64,000 bases of DNA from Anaerovirgula multivorans (GCF_900188145.1 NZ_FZOJ01000007.1:62001-126000); one strand, 5' to 3'; positions 52,430 through 62,157 are shown, numbered from the stretch's first letter. Numbers and translations: made by a program. The notes: generated by a model from the letters alone, not told the origin.

Positions 52430-53110
52430 CTATAGTACAGAGAGTGCCCATAAATATAAAGATGCAACGGAACCATAGGGGGAATACCGTTTTCTATATA
52501 CCTGAAATTTTTCTTTTGGAAGCTCCTTAAGTCCATATAGATTCATCATCCCTCTACAGATGGCTAAATCTTTGTAGCTTACCACATCCGGTCGATGGAG
52601 GGAAAAAATCAATAGCATCTCAGCCGTCCAAACACCTACTCCCTTTAGAGAGGTAAGGGTTTTTATTATCTCCTCATCCGTCAAAGTATGCAGTAAGTTA
52701 AAAGTTATCTTCTCAGATATTGCAGCCTCTGCAATCCCTTTTATATATTCAGCTTTTCTTAAAGACATACCACAGCCTTGAATTTCTGATATTTCTGCTT
52801 TTATAATACCTTCTGGTGTGATGTTTCCTACTAGATTATTAAATCTATTCCATACCGTCTCGGCAGCCTTATTAGAAATCTGCTGACTAACAACACTTGA
52901 AACAAGTGCTATAAATGGATCAGGTGTAATTTCCCGCTTAATCATCCCTATTCTATCAACAGCTACACCAAGCTTTTTATCTCTTCTTTTTAGGTAGTCT
53001 ATTTCCTTTTGCCCGTATTCAAAATGCTTCTTGTCTTCCATTAATTCCATCTTACTGTACCTCTTTTCTAATAATTTGCATGCCAATGTCTGCATCTGCT
53101 TCAGTTTCAT
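52430..53110 (-). CDS. DNA-3-methyladenine glycosylase II-like (AlkA/HhH-GPD)
   Basis: Base-excision glycosylase that removes alkylated purines. The helix-hairpin-helix SLKGVGVWTAEMLLIFSL near residue 155 precedes VVSYKDLAICRGMMNLYG with the catalytic Asp. LVSSVVSQQISNKAAETVW near 68 is the usual substrate-pocket helix, and the protein ends LYLWALSVL. At 226 residues it lacks the AlkA N-terminal domain. Internal ATGs at 53050 and 53041 follow AGAGGTACAG and may be the real start. Monocistronic. Confidence 0.9.
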   Translation of the reverse strand: MKLKQMQTLACKLLEKRYSKMELMEDKKHFEYGQKEIDYLKRRDKKLGVAVDRIGMIKREITPDPFIALVSSVVSQQISNKAAETVWNRFNNLVGNITPEGIIKAEISEIQGCGMSLRKAEYIKGIAEAAISEKITFNLLHTLTDEEIIKTLTSLKGVGVWTAEMLLIFSLHRPDVVSYKDLAICRGMMNLYGLKELPKEKFQVYRKRYSPYGSVASLYLWALSVL

Positions 53111-53152
53111 TGCAAAATATCTTTTCTTGAGAAAAAATCATTGATTAAATAA

Positions 53153-54607
53153 TTAAAAAGTAGATAGTCCACTCCATTCTTGAAAACGATAAATCATATT
53201 TTTGAGAAAATTATCTTCTTGATATTTTGAAAAGTCAACGGTGTAGTCTCCCCCTTGATTTTCCCATATTCGATCAAAATATTCTATCACCTCTTTTGTT
53301 ACCTTACTATCCTTGTTCGCTACTATTTTCAAATTTGTTTCTAAATTATAATCTCCTATATTTCTGACAGTAAAGTTTGCTGAACCTCCTATGATAGTGA
53401 CTACATTATTATTTTCAATAACTATCAGTTTTGTATGATATTGTTCACCATAAGTATCATACCATTTTACTTCTATTTTATTCTCCGATTCTTTTACTAA
53501 TTCCATTGCAGCTTGTCTATTGGGAATACCGTTCTTTTCAATACCAAAAGCATCTTTATTTGCATCAAGTATTAATCGAATATCTACTCCCCGATCAGAT
53601 GCTTTGATTAGTTCTTTGATAATGGTTCGCTCAGATAAATAGAACATTCCCAATGTGATTCTATCATTAGCCTTAGTGTTTTTTATTTCATCAACAATAT
53701 GTTTTCTTATTTTTCCTTCAGTAATCACCATAGCTTTTATATTATCCATAACATCTTTGCTGCTAACATATTTAATATCTCCAAAATCATTGCCTGAAAA
53801 TTTTGCTACAGCTCGTTCTGTTTTAATTAAATCATTAATGATTTCTCCTTCAACTTTAAAAGCAATATTAGAGTGATATGCACTAGCATCGTGTGGGTTT
53901 GCAGAAGTTACAATTGCTGCCTTATCTGTAATCAATACCTTTCTATGATTCGCCTTAAACTTTAATAGTTTTAAATAGGATCGTAGTGTGACTTTAGGAG
54001 AATCTTCACTGAAGGGATTTCTAATCCACCCTTTCCCTTCGGTTCCAAACCACTGTAGAAATGTCTTCCAAAACCCGGAGTATAAAGGATTAGAATTCCT
54101 CATTTTACTAGAATCAGTGACAATGATATCTATATCATTATTCTTTAATTCCTTTAAATTATTAGATTCATATACACCATAAAAATTATTAATCTCATCT
54201 GTTATAAAAACTACTTTTAAATTAGGATATCTTTCCTTTTGCCGTATTAACGTATCTGTCAGTTTTCCTGATAAATTAGGAAATTCACTTTCTCTGCTGT
54301 AGTCATCGTTGAATAAGAACATATCTGCAATAATAAATTCTTCTGCTTCTTCAATTAACTCTATTAATTCTTGGAATATTCTATGCTCCTGTACAACTTC
54401 ACCATTTTTCCTATAGGATAGGTCATATATAAACTCTATATTTGATACATTATGCAAAGCTCCTTCATAAGAAGTACCTTTAGGCATAGGAATGAAAAAG
54501 CTATTTATTAACAGGATTATTAATAGACTTAGCAATAGTCCTAATTTTATCAATTTATTTTTTTGCTTTTTTATAGGCATATCTAATGATTTCAATTTTT
54601 CCATCAT
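53153..54607 (-). CDS. Phospholipase D-like protein (PLDc)
   Basis: An N-terminal membrane anchor (about residues 20-42, KLGLLLSLLIILLINSFFI) is followed by a PLD-like domain with two HKD-type motifs: ANHRKVLITDKAAIVTSANP near residue 220 and QYHTKLIVIENNNVVTIIGG near 388, followed by SANFT. At 484 residues it resembles clostridial membrane-bound PLDc proteins related to cardiolipin synthase. The catalytic domain probably faces outside. It may transfer phosphatidyl groups or act as a nuclease or lipase; not resolvable here. Confidence 0.88.
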   Translation of the reverse strand: MMEKLKSLDMPIKKQKNKLIKLGLLLSLLIILLINSFFIPMPKGTSYEGALHNVSNIEFIYDLSYRKNGEVVQEHRIFQELIELIEEAEEFIIADMFLFNDDYSRESEFPNLSGKLTDTLIRQKERYPNLKVVFITDEINNFYGVYESNNLKELKNNDIDIIVTDSSKMRNSNPLYSGFWKTFLQWFGTEGKGWIRNPFSEDSPKVTLRSYLKLLKFKANHRKVLITDKAAIVTSANPHDASAYHSNIAFKVEGEIINDLIKTERAVAKFSGNDFGDIKYVSSKDVMDNIKAMVITEGKIRKHIVDEIKNTKANDRITLGMFYLSERTIIKELIKASDRGVDIRLILDANKDAFGIEKNGIPNRQAAMELVKESENKIEVKWYDTYGEQYHTKLIVIENNNVVTIIGGSANFTVRNIGDYNLETNLKIVANKDSKVTKEVIEYFDRIWENQGGDYTVDFSKYQEDNFLKNMIYRFQEWSGLSTF

Positions 54608-54805
54608 GTCACCCCCGTCATAATATATTAAGTATATCTTATTTCATAGCTTGGTGTAAGCATAATCGTATTTTTACTGACGAGGTAATATTTACTTTTA
54701 ATAAAAATCTTGCCAAAGTGCCTCCTAAGGCGTCACTCAGGTATAATTAAATATTACAGCAAGCATGGCATCTTGGCCTATACCAATTCTACTCAATAGC
54801 ATCTC

Positions 54806-54822
54806 ACGGGGGAAACCCCCGT
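54806..54822. repeat. GC-rich hairpin in gene-free stretch
   Basis: ACGGGGGAAACCCCCGT is a perfect hairpin. The block around it (CCGTTATTTATGATAATGTC) resembles CCATTATTTACGATCATGCT at 22967-22986 upstream of the MATE gene. The rest of the gene-free stretch 54608-55022 shows only the terminator at 54944. Confidence 0.4.
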
Positions 54823-54943
54823 TATTTATGATAATGTCTTTCTATGGTTTCTTTAATCAAATACTATACTGTTATGATTAGATGCTGCATCTATTGCATT
54901 CTTAATGTTATTTTTACGAATATCCTCTTTTGGGAAAAAAATA

Positions 54944-54967
54944 AAAGATCTGCAATCGCAAATCTTT
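54944..54967 (-). terminator. Terminator after cotE paralogue 1
   Basis: AAAGATCTGC / GCAAATCTTT pair with one mismatch and a short loop; on the minus strand the tail is TATTTTTTTCCC. Confidence 0.7.
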
Positions 54968-55022
54968 CAATAATATTAATCAGTCTCCATTCTGTGTAGC
55001 CCATTAAATCGTTATTTCTTTT

Positions 55023-55652
55023 TTATTCTTTCTTTTCTTCTGTTGCCTTTTTTTCTTCTTTCTTTTCTTCTTTCTTTTCTTCTGTTGCCTTTTTTTCTTC
55101 TAAATAAATAGCTGCTGGTATAATCGTTTCGTAGCTTTCAACATTATGTTCTATAGGTTGTGTTAAAATAGTTAATCTAGCCTCTCCAACCACCTCTACT
55201 CCTAGTTCATATTCTACCTGAATAGCGATGGTTGGTACTCCAGATAGATCAACAATCGAGGTTCCATGAGAAACAGGATTTTTTTTGATTCGTGCTAAAA
55301 TTAACCGATTAAAGTAATTTCCCTCAATAGAGCTAATTCCCTCAATATTCTCTACTTGGATTAATTCAGAAAAATTCCCATATTTTTTAGAAACATTGGT
55401 ATCTCCATTGGCTTCATACCATACATGAATTTCAAATTTACCATCTACTCTTACATTAATGTTTTTTCTATCGAAATTTTCAAATTTACTATGGACAATT
55501 TCAGCATTAGTAATGGTACATCCTAATACACTACTAGGGTATGCATTTTCATTGGCTGTAATATGAATGGTTGTTTGATATATATGACTAGCGCTTCCAC
55601 AAACAGCATTGGTGATAATTGTTCGCATATTTCCTTTATTTTTTTTATCCAT
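55023..55652 (-). CDS. cotE: CotE-like outer spore coat morphogenetic protein (paralogue 1)
   Basis: The core of about 165 residues (RTIITNAVCGSASHIYQTTI, SSVLGCTITNAEIV, VRVDGKFEIHVWYEANGDTN, IQVEYELGVEVVGEARLTIL) matches Bacillus CotE, which organises outer-coat assembly around the spore in the mother cell. It ends with a repeated Lys/Glu tail (EEKKATEEKKEEKKEEKKAT). Two ATGs are possible at 55655 and 55652 after AAGGAGG; I use the second. A sigma-K-like promoter lies at 55691-55720. A second CotE is at 62158-62739. Confidence 0.87.
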   Translation of the reverse strand: MDKKNKGNMRTIITNAVCGSASHIYQTTIHITANENAYPSSVLGCTITNAEIVHSKFENFDRKNINVRVDGKFEIHVWYEANGDTNVSKKYGNFSELIQVENIEGISSIEGNYFNRLILARIKKNPVSHGTSIVDLSGVPTIAIQVEYELGVEVVGEARLTILTQPIEHNVESYETIIPAAIYLEEKKATEEKKEEKKEEKKATEEKKE

Positions 55653-55690
55653 CATTACCCTCCTTCGCATCAAAAAGTTTTCTTTATACC

Positions 55691-55720
55691 TATTGTATTC
55701 ACCATTTACTAAGATGTGCT
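55691..55720 (-). promoter_or_regulatory. Sigma-K-like promoter of cotE paralogue 1
   Basis: On the minus strand CAC, a 16-base spacer, and AATACAATA approximate the sigma-K pattern (AC; CATAnnnTA). The block AGCACATCTTAGTA is nearly the same as AGAACATCTTACTA before paralogue 2. The first base of the -10 is A instead of C in both. Confidence 0.45.
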
Positions 55721-55956
55721 ATTTAATATCATTTATTTTGTAAAAAAGTCTTCCTAAAGCCTTCCTTTAGAAGCTTTAAAAGTTTATAATTTCCAAGTCC
55801 CGCCGCTGGAATAATTGCTTTGCGTATTTTTATTTTATTTTCCCACCTAACTCTTACGATTTCTTATTTCATTATATGACAAAATGAATATTATGTATTA
55901 GGTCGAAACATAAAATACTACATTGGCCTTAATTCATAATCAAAGGGTGATAGCTT

Positions 55957-57279
55957 ATGCACAAAATAGCTGTGGTAGGTTCAGGATATGTTGGGTTGGT
56001 GACAGGAGCATGCTTAGCAGAATTTGGAATGGAGGTTACCTGTATCGATAGAAATATAGCAAAGATTAATGGGTTAAAGAATGGAAGAATTCCAATTTAT
56101 GAACCTGGGTTGGAACAGCTGGTGAAAAAACATTTTCATCACAAAAGGCTACATTTCACTACAAATATAAAGACTGCCGTTGAGGAAAGTGAAGTGATTC
56201 TTATTGCAGTGGGTACACCAACAAAAGAGGATGGTAGTGCTGATTTAAAATCAGTTTTACAGGTGGCTGAAGACATTGCTAAATATATCAATGGTTATAA
56301 AATTATAGTAGATAAATCAACGGTTCCTGTAGGAACAGGCCAAAAAGTGAAGCAAACCATCCGTAATATATTATCGAATAAAAATAATAATACCAGCTTT
56401 GATGTGGTGTCAAACCCAGAATTCCTAAGAGAAGGCTCTGCTATAAATGATTTCCTTAAACCGGATCGCATCGTGTTAGGAGTAGAGTCAAAAATGGCTG
56501 AAAAAGTAATGCGCGAGGTATATGCCGTACCTAATGGTCATGGAATACCCTTTATCGTTACGAATTTGGAGACTGCAGAGATGATAAAATATGCTGCAAA
56601 TGCCTTCCTAGCCCTTAAGATTACCTATATCAATGAAATAGCAAATCTATGTGAAAGAGTAGGAGCGGATGTTAAAATGATTGCCGAGGGGATGGGGATG
56701 GATCACCGAATCAGTCCTAAGTTTCTTCAACCTGGACCAGGCTTTGGTGGTAGTTGCTTTCCTAAGGATGCTAAAGCCTTAGCAAAAACTGGACGGGATA
56801 ATAGCCTTCCACTTACCCTTGTGGAGCAAACAATTATAGCAAATGAGCTTCAAAAACATCGGATGATCGAAAAAATCAGCAATAATATGGGTGATTTAAA
56901 GGGCAAAACCTTAGGCGTACTGGGAATTACCTTTAAACCGGAAACAGATGATATGAGAGAAGCTCCTTCACTGGTTATTTTAGAGGCATTGGTGAGAAAA
57001 GGCGCTTATATAAAGGTTTACGACCCTGCTGGAGAAAAAGAGGGTCGATTACGGTTTAATCATATTAAAGATAAGGTCGTTTTTTGTCAGGATGAATATA
57101 CTGCTATAAAGGAAGTAGATGGAATTTTGATTTTAACAGAGTGGCCTCAGTTTAAGAAAATCGATCTGGATTATATCAAAAATCAGATGAAAGGGAATTA
57201 CTTTTTTGATTTTAGAAATATTTTTGAAAGAAGTGCCATAGAAGCAAAGGGATTTCAATACTATTGTGTGGGGAGATAA
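55957..57279 (+). CDS. ugd: UDP-glucose 6-dehydrogenase
   Basis: Oxidises UDP-glucose to UDP-glucuronate with two NAD+. Rossmann motif GSGYVGLVTGACLAEFG at residues 8-24, DKSTVPVGTG near 127, NPEFLREGSA near 157, and the catalytic Cys in PGPGFGGSCFPKDAKAL near 262. At 440 residues it is full length. The next gene, 5 bases away, is a uronate epimerase, so the product is probably UDP-galacturonate or a related sugar. The position among CotE/CotS genes suggests a spore-coat polysaccharide. Confidence 0.95.
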   Translation: MHKIAVVGSGYVGLVTGACLAEFGMEVTCIDRNIAKINGLKNGRIPIYEPGLEQLVKKHFHHKRLHFTTNIKTAVEESEVILIAVGTPTKEDGSADLKSVLQVAEDIAKYINGYKIIVDKSTVPVGTGQKVKQTIRNILSNKNNNTSFDVVSNPEFLREGSAINDFLKPDRIVLGVESKMAEKVMREVYAVPNGHGIPFIVTNLETAEMIKYAANAFLALKITYINEIANLCERVGADVKMIAEGMGMDHRISPKFLQPGPGFGGSCFPKDAKALAKTGRDNSLPLTLVEQTIIANELQKHRMIEKISNNMGDLKGKTLGVLGITFKPETDDMREAPSLVILEALVRKGAYIKVYDPAGEKEGRLRFNHIKDKVVFCQDEYTAIKEVDGILILTEWPQFKKIDLDYIKNQMKGNYFFDFRNIFERSAIEAKGFQYYCVGR

Positions 57280-57284
57280 TATAG

Positions 57285-58283
57285 ATGAGTAGAATAATGG
57301 TAACTGGCGGTGCTGGATTTATTGGTTCAAATCTGATCGATGAGCTTTTAAGAACCCATAATAAAGTAGTGGCAGTGGATAATTTTAATGACTATTATAA
57401 TCCAAAGATAAAAGAAAATAATATTAAGGACATACTGGATAATATGCGTAGATTAAGTATTGAACCAGACAGTTTTAAACTGTATCGAGAAGATATTCGA
57501 GACAGAGAAAAAATGGAAGAAATACTTACTAATCATGAAATTACAATTATTATCCATCTGGCTTCCATGGCAGGAGTGAGACCCTCCATAGAGAAACCGA
57601 ACCTATATTATGATGTAAATATTAATGGGACCCTTGCTCTTTTGGAAGTAGCCAGGAAAAACCCAGTGAACAAGCTTATATTTGCTTCTAGCTCTTCTGT
57701 CTATGGAAATAACCAAAAAATTCCATTTGAAGAAGATGATTCTGTAGATTACCCTATTTCACCCTATGCTGCTTCAAAAAAAGCAGGAGAATTAATATGT
57801 TATACCTATCATCATCTTTATGAAATGAGTATAGCTTGTTTGCGTTTTTTTACCGTATACGGTCCAAGACAGCGACCTGATCTAGCCATTAATAAATTCA
57901 CTAGGTTGATGATGACCGATCAACCCATTCCAGTTTATGGAGATGGTTCTACTCAAAGGGATTATACCTTTATTGGAGATATCGTTGATGGCATTATGAA
58001 AACGATAGATTGGATTGATAAAAAAGAGAAAAAATATGAAATATTTAATCTAGGAGGATCAAAGAAGATTACATTGAATGAAATGATAGCAACCATCGAA
58101 AAAGCATTGAATATTAAAGCAGTGGTCAATCGATTACCCATTCAGCCGGGAGATGTGGATAAAACCTTTGCTGATATCTCAAAGGCTAGAGAGATTCTCG
58201 GTTATCATCCCAGTAAAGCATTTGAAGAGGGAATAAAGGATTATATCAGATGGCTAAGAAAACACATAAAGGAAGACTGTTGA
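57285..58283 (+). CDS. NAD-dependent UDP-glucuronate 4-epimerase-type protein
   Basis: Extended short-chain dehydrogenase of 332 residues: the nucleotide-binding GGAGFIGSNLIDELL near residue 8, ASSSSVYGNNQKIPF near 134, active Tyr/Lys in SPYAASKKAGE near 158, and RFFTVYGPRQRPDLAI near 186. This last stretch is typical of UDP-glucuronate (GalE-like) epimerases. It is co-transcribed with ugd and ends in a strong terminator. It is probably UDP-GlcA to UDP-GalA; the precise sugar is inferred. Confidence 0.9.
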   Translation: MSRIMVTGGAGFIGSNLIDELLRTHNKVVAVDNFNDYYNPKIKENNIKDILDNMRRLSIEPDSFKLYREDIRDREKMEEILTNHEITIIIHLASMAGVRPSIEKPNLYYDVNINGTLALLEVARKNPVNKLIFASSSSVYGNNQKIPFEEDDSVDYPISPYAASKKAGELICYTYHHLYEMSIACLRFFTVYGPRQRPDLAINKFTRLMMTDQPIPVYGDGSTQRDYTFIGDIVDGIMKTIDWIDKKEKKYEIFNLGGSKKITLNEMIATIEKALNIKAVVNRLPIQPGDVDKTFADISKAREILGYHPSKAFEEGIKDYIRWLRKHIKEDC

Positions 58284-58303
58284 AAAATCAACAGTCTTCC
58301 TTT
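58267..58303. terminator. Terminator overlapping the epimerase stop codon
   Basis: AAAGGAAGACTGTTGA / TCAACAGTCTTCCTTT are perfect 16-base arms with a short A-rich loop; the left arm includes the stop codon. It serves the plus strand and possibly the convergent cotSA transcript. Confidence 0.88.
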
Positions 58304-58353
58304 ATACATCTATCTTTAAGAAGGTATTCCTTCTAGTTTTCTTTTTTACTATA

Positions 58354-59493
58354 TTATTTCACTTGATTAAACAATGCTAAAAGCTGTCCAGCAACACGAT
58401 TCCAATTATATTTTTCTTCTGCAAGCTTTCTACTCATTTCTGCCATTTTCTGTGCTATATCACGGTGTTCCAAAAGATATGTTATTTTTTCAGCCATCAC
58501 TTCGGGATTATCATATTCATAAAGAACGAAACCATTTACATTTTCTTCTATCACTTCAGCATTTCCTCCCCGTCTTGTAGTAATAATGGGTAGACCTGAC
58601 GCCATCGCTTCATAATGGACTCGAGCGAGGGGCTCTCGCCACTGGGAGGCGCAAACAAAAATGTCCGCCAATTGAAAGTATTTTGGAACATCTGAAGGAG
58701 GTAAAAATCCAGTAAATATAACTTTTCCCTTTAGATTAGTGGATATTCGCTGAAGCTCTCTACCATAATCATCTGTTATATTACCACCATACCATTTACT
58801 TCCTACCAAAACCAAGGCCGTATTAGGATAAGCTTCCATCACTTTTTCAACAGCTTGCAATAGGATATGTGCACCTTTTTTAGGACTAAACCGTCCAACA
58901 AACAAGATTACCTTTTCGTCTGTAAGTCCAAGTGCTTCACGCATCTTTCTACTGTTTTCTTTTGCTTCATCAAACCAAGGGGGTATAAATTCTTTTATAT
59001 CTGCTGCTGAATAGATGGGGGTTACCTTTCCTTCCACTTCAGGATACATCCCTTTTAAATCATCGGCTATGAATTGACTAACGGTTGTAATAAATTCACA
59101 GCTGTCAATGCATTTCTTTGCACGTATTTTATCAATTTTTTTAGGCGCGAACATTTCATTGTGAAGACTGAGACTGAATTTTACATTAGGCAAAGTAGAT
59201 TTTAATCTTGAAATCCACAGGGGTCTGTTAAACACATGAATCAAGTCATATTCATCTGTGACAGCTTTTATAATATTTTTAATATATTCATCTGTTGTTT
59301 TTCCTGAGACCCGTACGTATTGTACATTTCCCACCCTTTCTTGATCAATTAATTTATCATTTTTCAAACTAAAGACTGTGATTTCATGATGTTTAGATAA
59401 AATTGGTACTATATTGCTAATATAAATTTGAATTGCACCTCCTAAAATAGGAGGTACAGGAAGCTTTTCTGTACATATGAGAGCAATTTTCAT
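58354..59493 (-). CDS. GT4 family glycosyltransferase (CotSA-like)
   Basis: GT-B glycosyltransferase of 379 residues with the N-terminal LPVPPILGGAIQIYISNI (glycine-rich loop), FVGRFSPKKGAHILLQAVEK near 200 and the nucleotide-sugar site EPLARVHYEAMASGLPIITT near 290, with RRGGNAEVIEENVNGFV. No membrane helix. It lies last in an operon with two CotS genes, as CotSA does in Bacillus and Clostridium spore-coat loci, so it likely glycosylates a coat component. The sugar may come from the neighbouring ugd-epimerase pair. Confidence 0.88.
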   Translation of the reverse strand: MKIALICTEKLPVPPILGGAIQIYISNIVPILSKHHEITVFSLKNDKLIDQERVGNVQYVRVSGKTTDEYIKNIIKAVTDEYDLIHVFNRPLWISRLKSTLPNVKFSLSLHNEMFAPKKIDKIRAKKCIDSCEFITTVSQFIADDLKGMYPEVEGKVTPIYSAADIKEFIPPWFDEAKENSRKMREALGLTDEKVILFVGRFSPKKGAHILLQAVEKVMEAYPNTALVLVGSKWYGGNITDDYGRELQRISTNLKGKVIFTGFLPPSDVPKYFQLADIFVCASQWREPLARVHYEAMASGLPIITTRRGGNAEVIEENVNGFVLYEYDNPEVMAEKITYLLEHRDIAQKMAEMSRKLAEEKYNWNRVAGQLLALFNQVK

Positions 59494-59494
59494 A

Positions 59495-60517
59495 TTAATC
59501 CACCTTTAATAATAATTTTTCTAACAATTGTAGTTTTCTTCTTTCAAATGTTGCCGCTCCCTTAATTTTACTTGAACTAATGACTTTATCCTTTTTAAAA
59601 ATATCCTTAACCGTTCCGAAAAACCAATGGGGATACATTAAATCAATAATCAATATTTTTTTGTCTTCCTGAGACAGTGGGTTAACTTCTTCATACCATT
59701 TTAGTAGTGACATGATTTTGTCTTCATTCCAGTTACGAGAATTTTGCATTTGTTTGCCAATGATTTTTCTCAAATCACGAAGGGGTAAATCATAGGTGGT
59801 ACCATCGAGATCAATTACATATAAAATATCCTTACTATAGATAACATTTCCTTCTCCATAGTCTTGATGACAAAGAGTGCACTCTTGAAGTTGTATACTT
59901 GTTAGCTTTTCATAGGAGGATTTTTTTAAGGCTTCAATAGCCATTTTTGCAATTTCTAGCATTTCATCAATACAACTCAAATACGCCTGATGTGATGACA
60001 TCTCTTCCTTTGATATAGCTACTTCTTTCCAATTTTCAAGTCTGTTATGCATGGACTCATATTGTTTCGGCCAATTGTTCAATTTAGAAGATACTCTAGC
60101 ATAATCAGGTGGTGTATAACCTTTAGAAGCCAAGTGAAATCTTGCTAGACCCTTTACTGCAATAGCCAAATCTGAGGGTAAGCTAAAATTCAAGTCTCTA
60201 CCTTGAATCCATTCATACAGCACAAAAAGCTGCCCTTCGTGCTCTGTAATGGCTTCATTATCTTTATTACGATAGATTTGCGGTACTTTACCCTGATTAT
60301 TATATATGTGAATTTGTGCATTAACTGTAAAGGCTGCTTTATCCATTTGATGTCTTAATCTTTTCAAACAAAAAGTCTGCTCTTTATCCTTAAATTTCCA
60401 AAGGGTTTTTAAACCGTTGTTTTGTATGATTACTAAATCCTCTGGTATAAGCTGATAATTCAAAAGTACTTTTTTAGCTAACACATTTAAATCCGTAGAG
60501 GAAAGCTTTGAATTCAT
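59495..60517 (-). CDS. CotS family spore coat protein (paralogue 1)
   Basis: Aminoglycoside-phosphotransferase-like fold of 340 residues. The N-terminal LNYQLIPEDLVIIQNNGLKT and the ATP-site Lys (CLKRLRHQMDKAAFT) are followed by the catalytic loop TLCHQDYGEGNVIY near residue 213 and metal motif LYVIDLDGTTYDLPLRDLRK near 228. CotS/YtaA/YutH proteins are spore-coat components that may be kinases. It lies between another cotS and cotSA, spacing 1-17 bases. Confidence 0.9.
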   Translation of the reverse strand: MNSKLSSTDLNVLAKKVLLNYQLIPEDLVIIQNNGLKTLWKFKDKEQTFCLKRLRHQMDKAAFTVNAQIHIYNNQGKVPQIYRNKDNEAITEHEGQLFVLYEWIQGRDLNFSLPSDLAIAVKGLARFHLASKGYTPPDYARVSSKLNNWPKQYESMHNRLENWKEVAISKEEMSSHQAYLSCIDEMLEIAKMAIEALKKSSYEKLTSIQLQECTLCHQDYGEGNVIYSKDILYVIDLDGTTYDLPLRDLRKIIGKQMQNSRNWNEDKIMSLLKWYEEVNPLSQEDKKILIIDLMYPHWFFGTVKDIFKKDKVISSSKIKGAATFERRKLQLLEKLLLKVD

Positions 60518-60534
60518 TTTTTAAACTCCTTTCT

Positions 60535-61563
60535 CTATGACGGTATTAGTTTTTCAAAATTTTCTAAAACAGGTATTAAGGATTTTTCAACTTTTAGCAT
60601 CTCCTCTAAACGCTTTAGATATTTTAATTGAGTCCAGCTTTTGTCACGACCCTCATAATACTTACTCATAATTCCTGCAAATAAGTGGGGATATAGTAGT
60701 GTTGATTTTAAAACCTGCCATTGGCAAGGAGTTAAGGGATTGATTTCATGATAACAAGTCATTATATATTTAAAAGTTTCAGCATCCCATCCACCTTTTT
60801 TCTTCATAATCTTATTTAATATTTTTCTAATATCTCTTATGGGGATATCCAACGTAACTGAATCAATATCAAGTACAAATAGCTTTTTGGATTCAGTATA
60901 AATTAAATTACCTGCGGCGAAATCTTGATGGCACAGACAACCTTTATCTCCTGCCTCTTTAGACCATTGATGATAATTACTTTTTTCCAGTTTATTTACA
61001 GCGTCTTCCATTTGCTTGTAAAAGCTTTCAAACTCTTTTAGAATTATTTTTCCAAATTCCGTTGGCTGTTGATTAAGGCTTTCAGTTTTATAATAGCCTT
61101 CTAATTTATGCATCTCTCCTCGATATTTGGTAATCCATTCTCCCAAATGCTTTCTGACTTTTGTATTTGGTGAAGGAAAAAAGTCTTCGGAAGCTTTATG
61201 AAACTTAGCCAATTCCTGTACAATTAGTCTAATATTATTGTTGTTGGAATAATTAAGTGTTTTTCCACTAATCGCTTCACTCAATACATAACAAGTGTTA
61301 TGTATTATTGCAAAGCGCTTACCTTCTTTTGTTTTTATAACGTCAGGTATATAAATACCCTTCTGCTTTAAATGTTCTACAGCATCTAGGATGAAATTTA
61401 GCGTATCACTAGATTGAGATTGTTTCTTTAATATTTTATATCCTGCAGGGGTCTGAATCCACCAAACTCCTTTTTTATCTTTATAGGATTCGTTTTTGAT
61501 GCCAACAACAGTAATATCATATTGTTGTAAAGCTTCTTTAATTTCCTCATTAAAGTTAGACAC
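60535..61563 (-). CDS. CotS family spore coat protein (paralogue 2)
   Basis: Same fold as the gene downstream: LCHQDFAAGNLIYTESKKLF near residue 215 as catalytic loop and FVLDIDSVTLDIPIRDIRKI near 234 as DxD motif; the Lys region reads YKILKKQSQSSDTLNFILDA. 342 residues. The GTG start lies 7 bases after AAGGAGG. It is the first gene of the cotS-cotS-cotSA operon. Neither the phosphate acceptor nor enzyme activity can be inferred. Confidence 0.9.
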   Translation of the reverse strand: MSNFNEEIKEALQQYDITVVGIKNESYKDKKGVWWIQTPAGYKILKKQSQSSDTLNFILDAVEHLKQKGIYIPDVIKTKEGKRFAIIHNTCYVLSEAISGKTLNYSNNNNIRLIVQELAKFHKASEDFFPSPNTKVRKHLGEWITKYRGEMHKLEGYYKTESLNQQPTEFGKIILKEFESFYKQMEDAVNKLEKSNYHQWSKEAGDKGCLCHQDFAAGNLIYTESKKLFVLDIDSVTLDIPIRDIRKILNKIMKKKGGWDAETFKYIMTCYHEINPLTPCQWQVLKSTLLYPHLFAGIMSKYYEGRDKSWTQLKYLKRLEEMLKVEKSLIPVLENFEKLIPS

Positions 61564-61684
61564 ATATTTTCCTCCTTATCAACAAAAGGATATAAGCTGA
61601 GATACATTGGTAACTGGTAAAACAATCAATAGAAATATTTTGAATAGGGGGACATCCCCCTATTCACTATTTTTTCTCTAATTT

Positions 61685-61939
61685 TTAATCTTCTTCTTGC
61701 TCTTCTTGTTCTTCTTCCTCTTCTTCCCTTTCTTTATAAACCCAACCAATTTTAATAGAAAACTTTCCTTCATATTCATCATTTTCGTATTTAACCTTAT
61801 AATCTAGATCTCTATCATTGGGAATAATTACTTTTTCTCCTTCTACCTCCAAATCTTCCTTCATTAATTCGCCAACTATCTCCTTAACATACTTTAGGCA
61901 TTCTGATTTTGAACCTTCATATTTTTCACTATAACCCAT
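61685..61939 (-). CDS. Amphi-Trp domain protein with acidic tail
   Basis: An 84-residue protein: EKYEGSKSECLKYVKEIVGE, VEGEKVIIPNDRDLDYKVKY and FSIKIGWVYKE match the small amphi-Trp domain, with the conserved Trp. The final about 14 residues are almost all Glu, Gln and Asp. Good start after AAAAAGGAGG. Function unknown; it sits between the cotS operon and cotE paralogue 2, so a spore role is possible but only by position. Confidence 0.75.
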   Translation of the reverse strand: MGYSEKYEGSKSECLKYVKEIVGELMKEDLEVEGEKVIIPNDRDLDYKVKYENDEYEGKFSIKIGWVYKEREEEEEEQEEQEED

Positions 61940-62083
61940 TGTTACAACCTCCTTTTTTTAGTATATTATATTCTTGTTAAGAAAAAAGGTATCATAAATT
62001 CATATATTTTTTTAAAAAAATATGAGTTTATGGAAATATTGATGTAAGGAAAATACTGTGCCTTTTAAAATATATTAATCAAA

Positions 62084-62118
62084 AGAGATCTGCTGTTGCA
62101 CCCCAGCAGTTCTTTTTT
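62084..62118 (-). terminator. Terminator after cotE paralogue 2
   Basis: AGATCTGCTG / CAGCAGTTCT flank a loop of 8 bases; T-runs lie on both sides (plus CTTTTTTTAG, minus CTCTTTTGATT). It serves at least the cotE transcript. Confidence 0.7.
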
Positions 62119-62157
62119 TAGTATATTTCTATTATTTTGCAGCTACACTAAAGTAGT

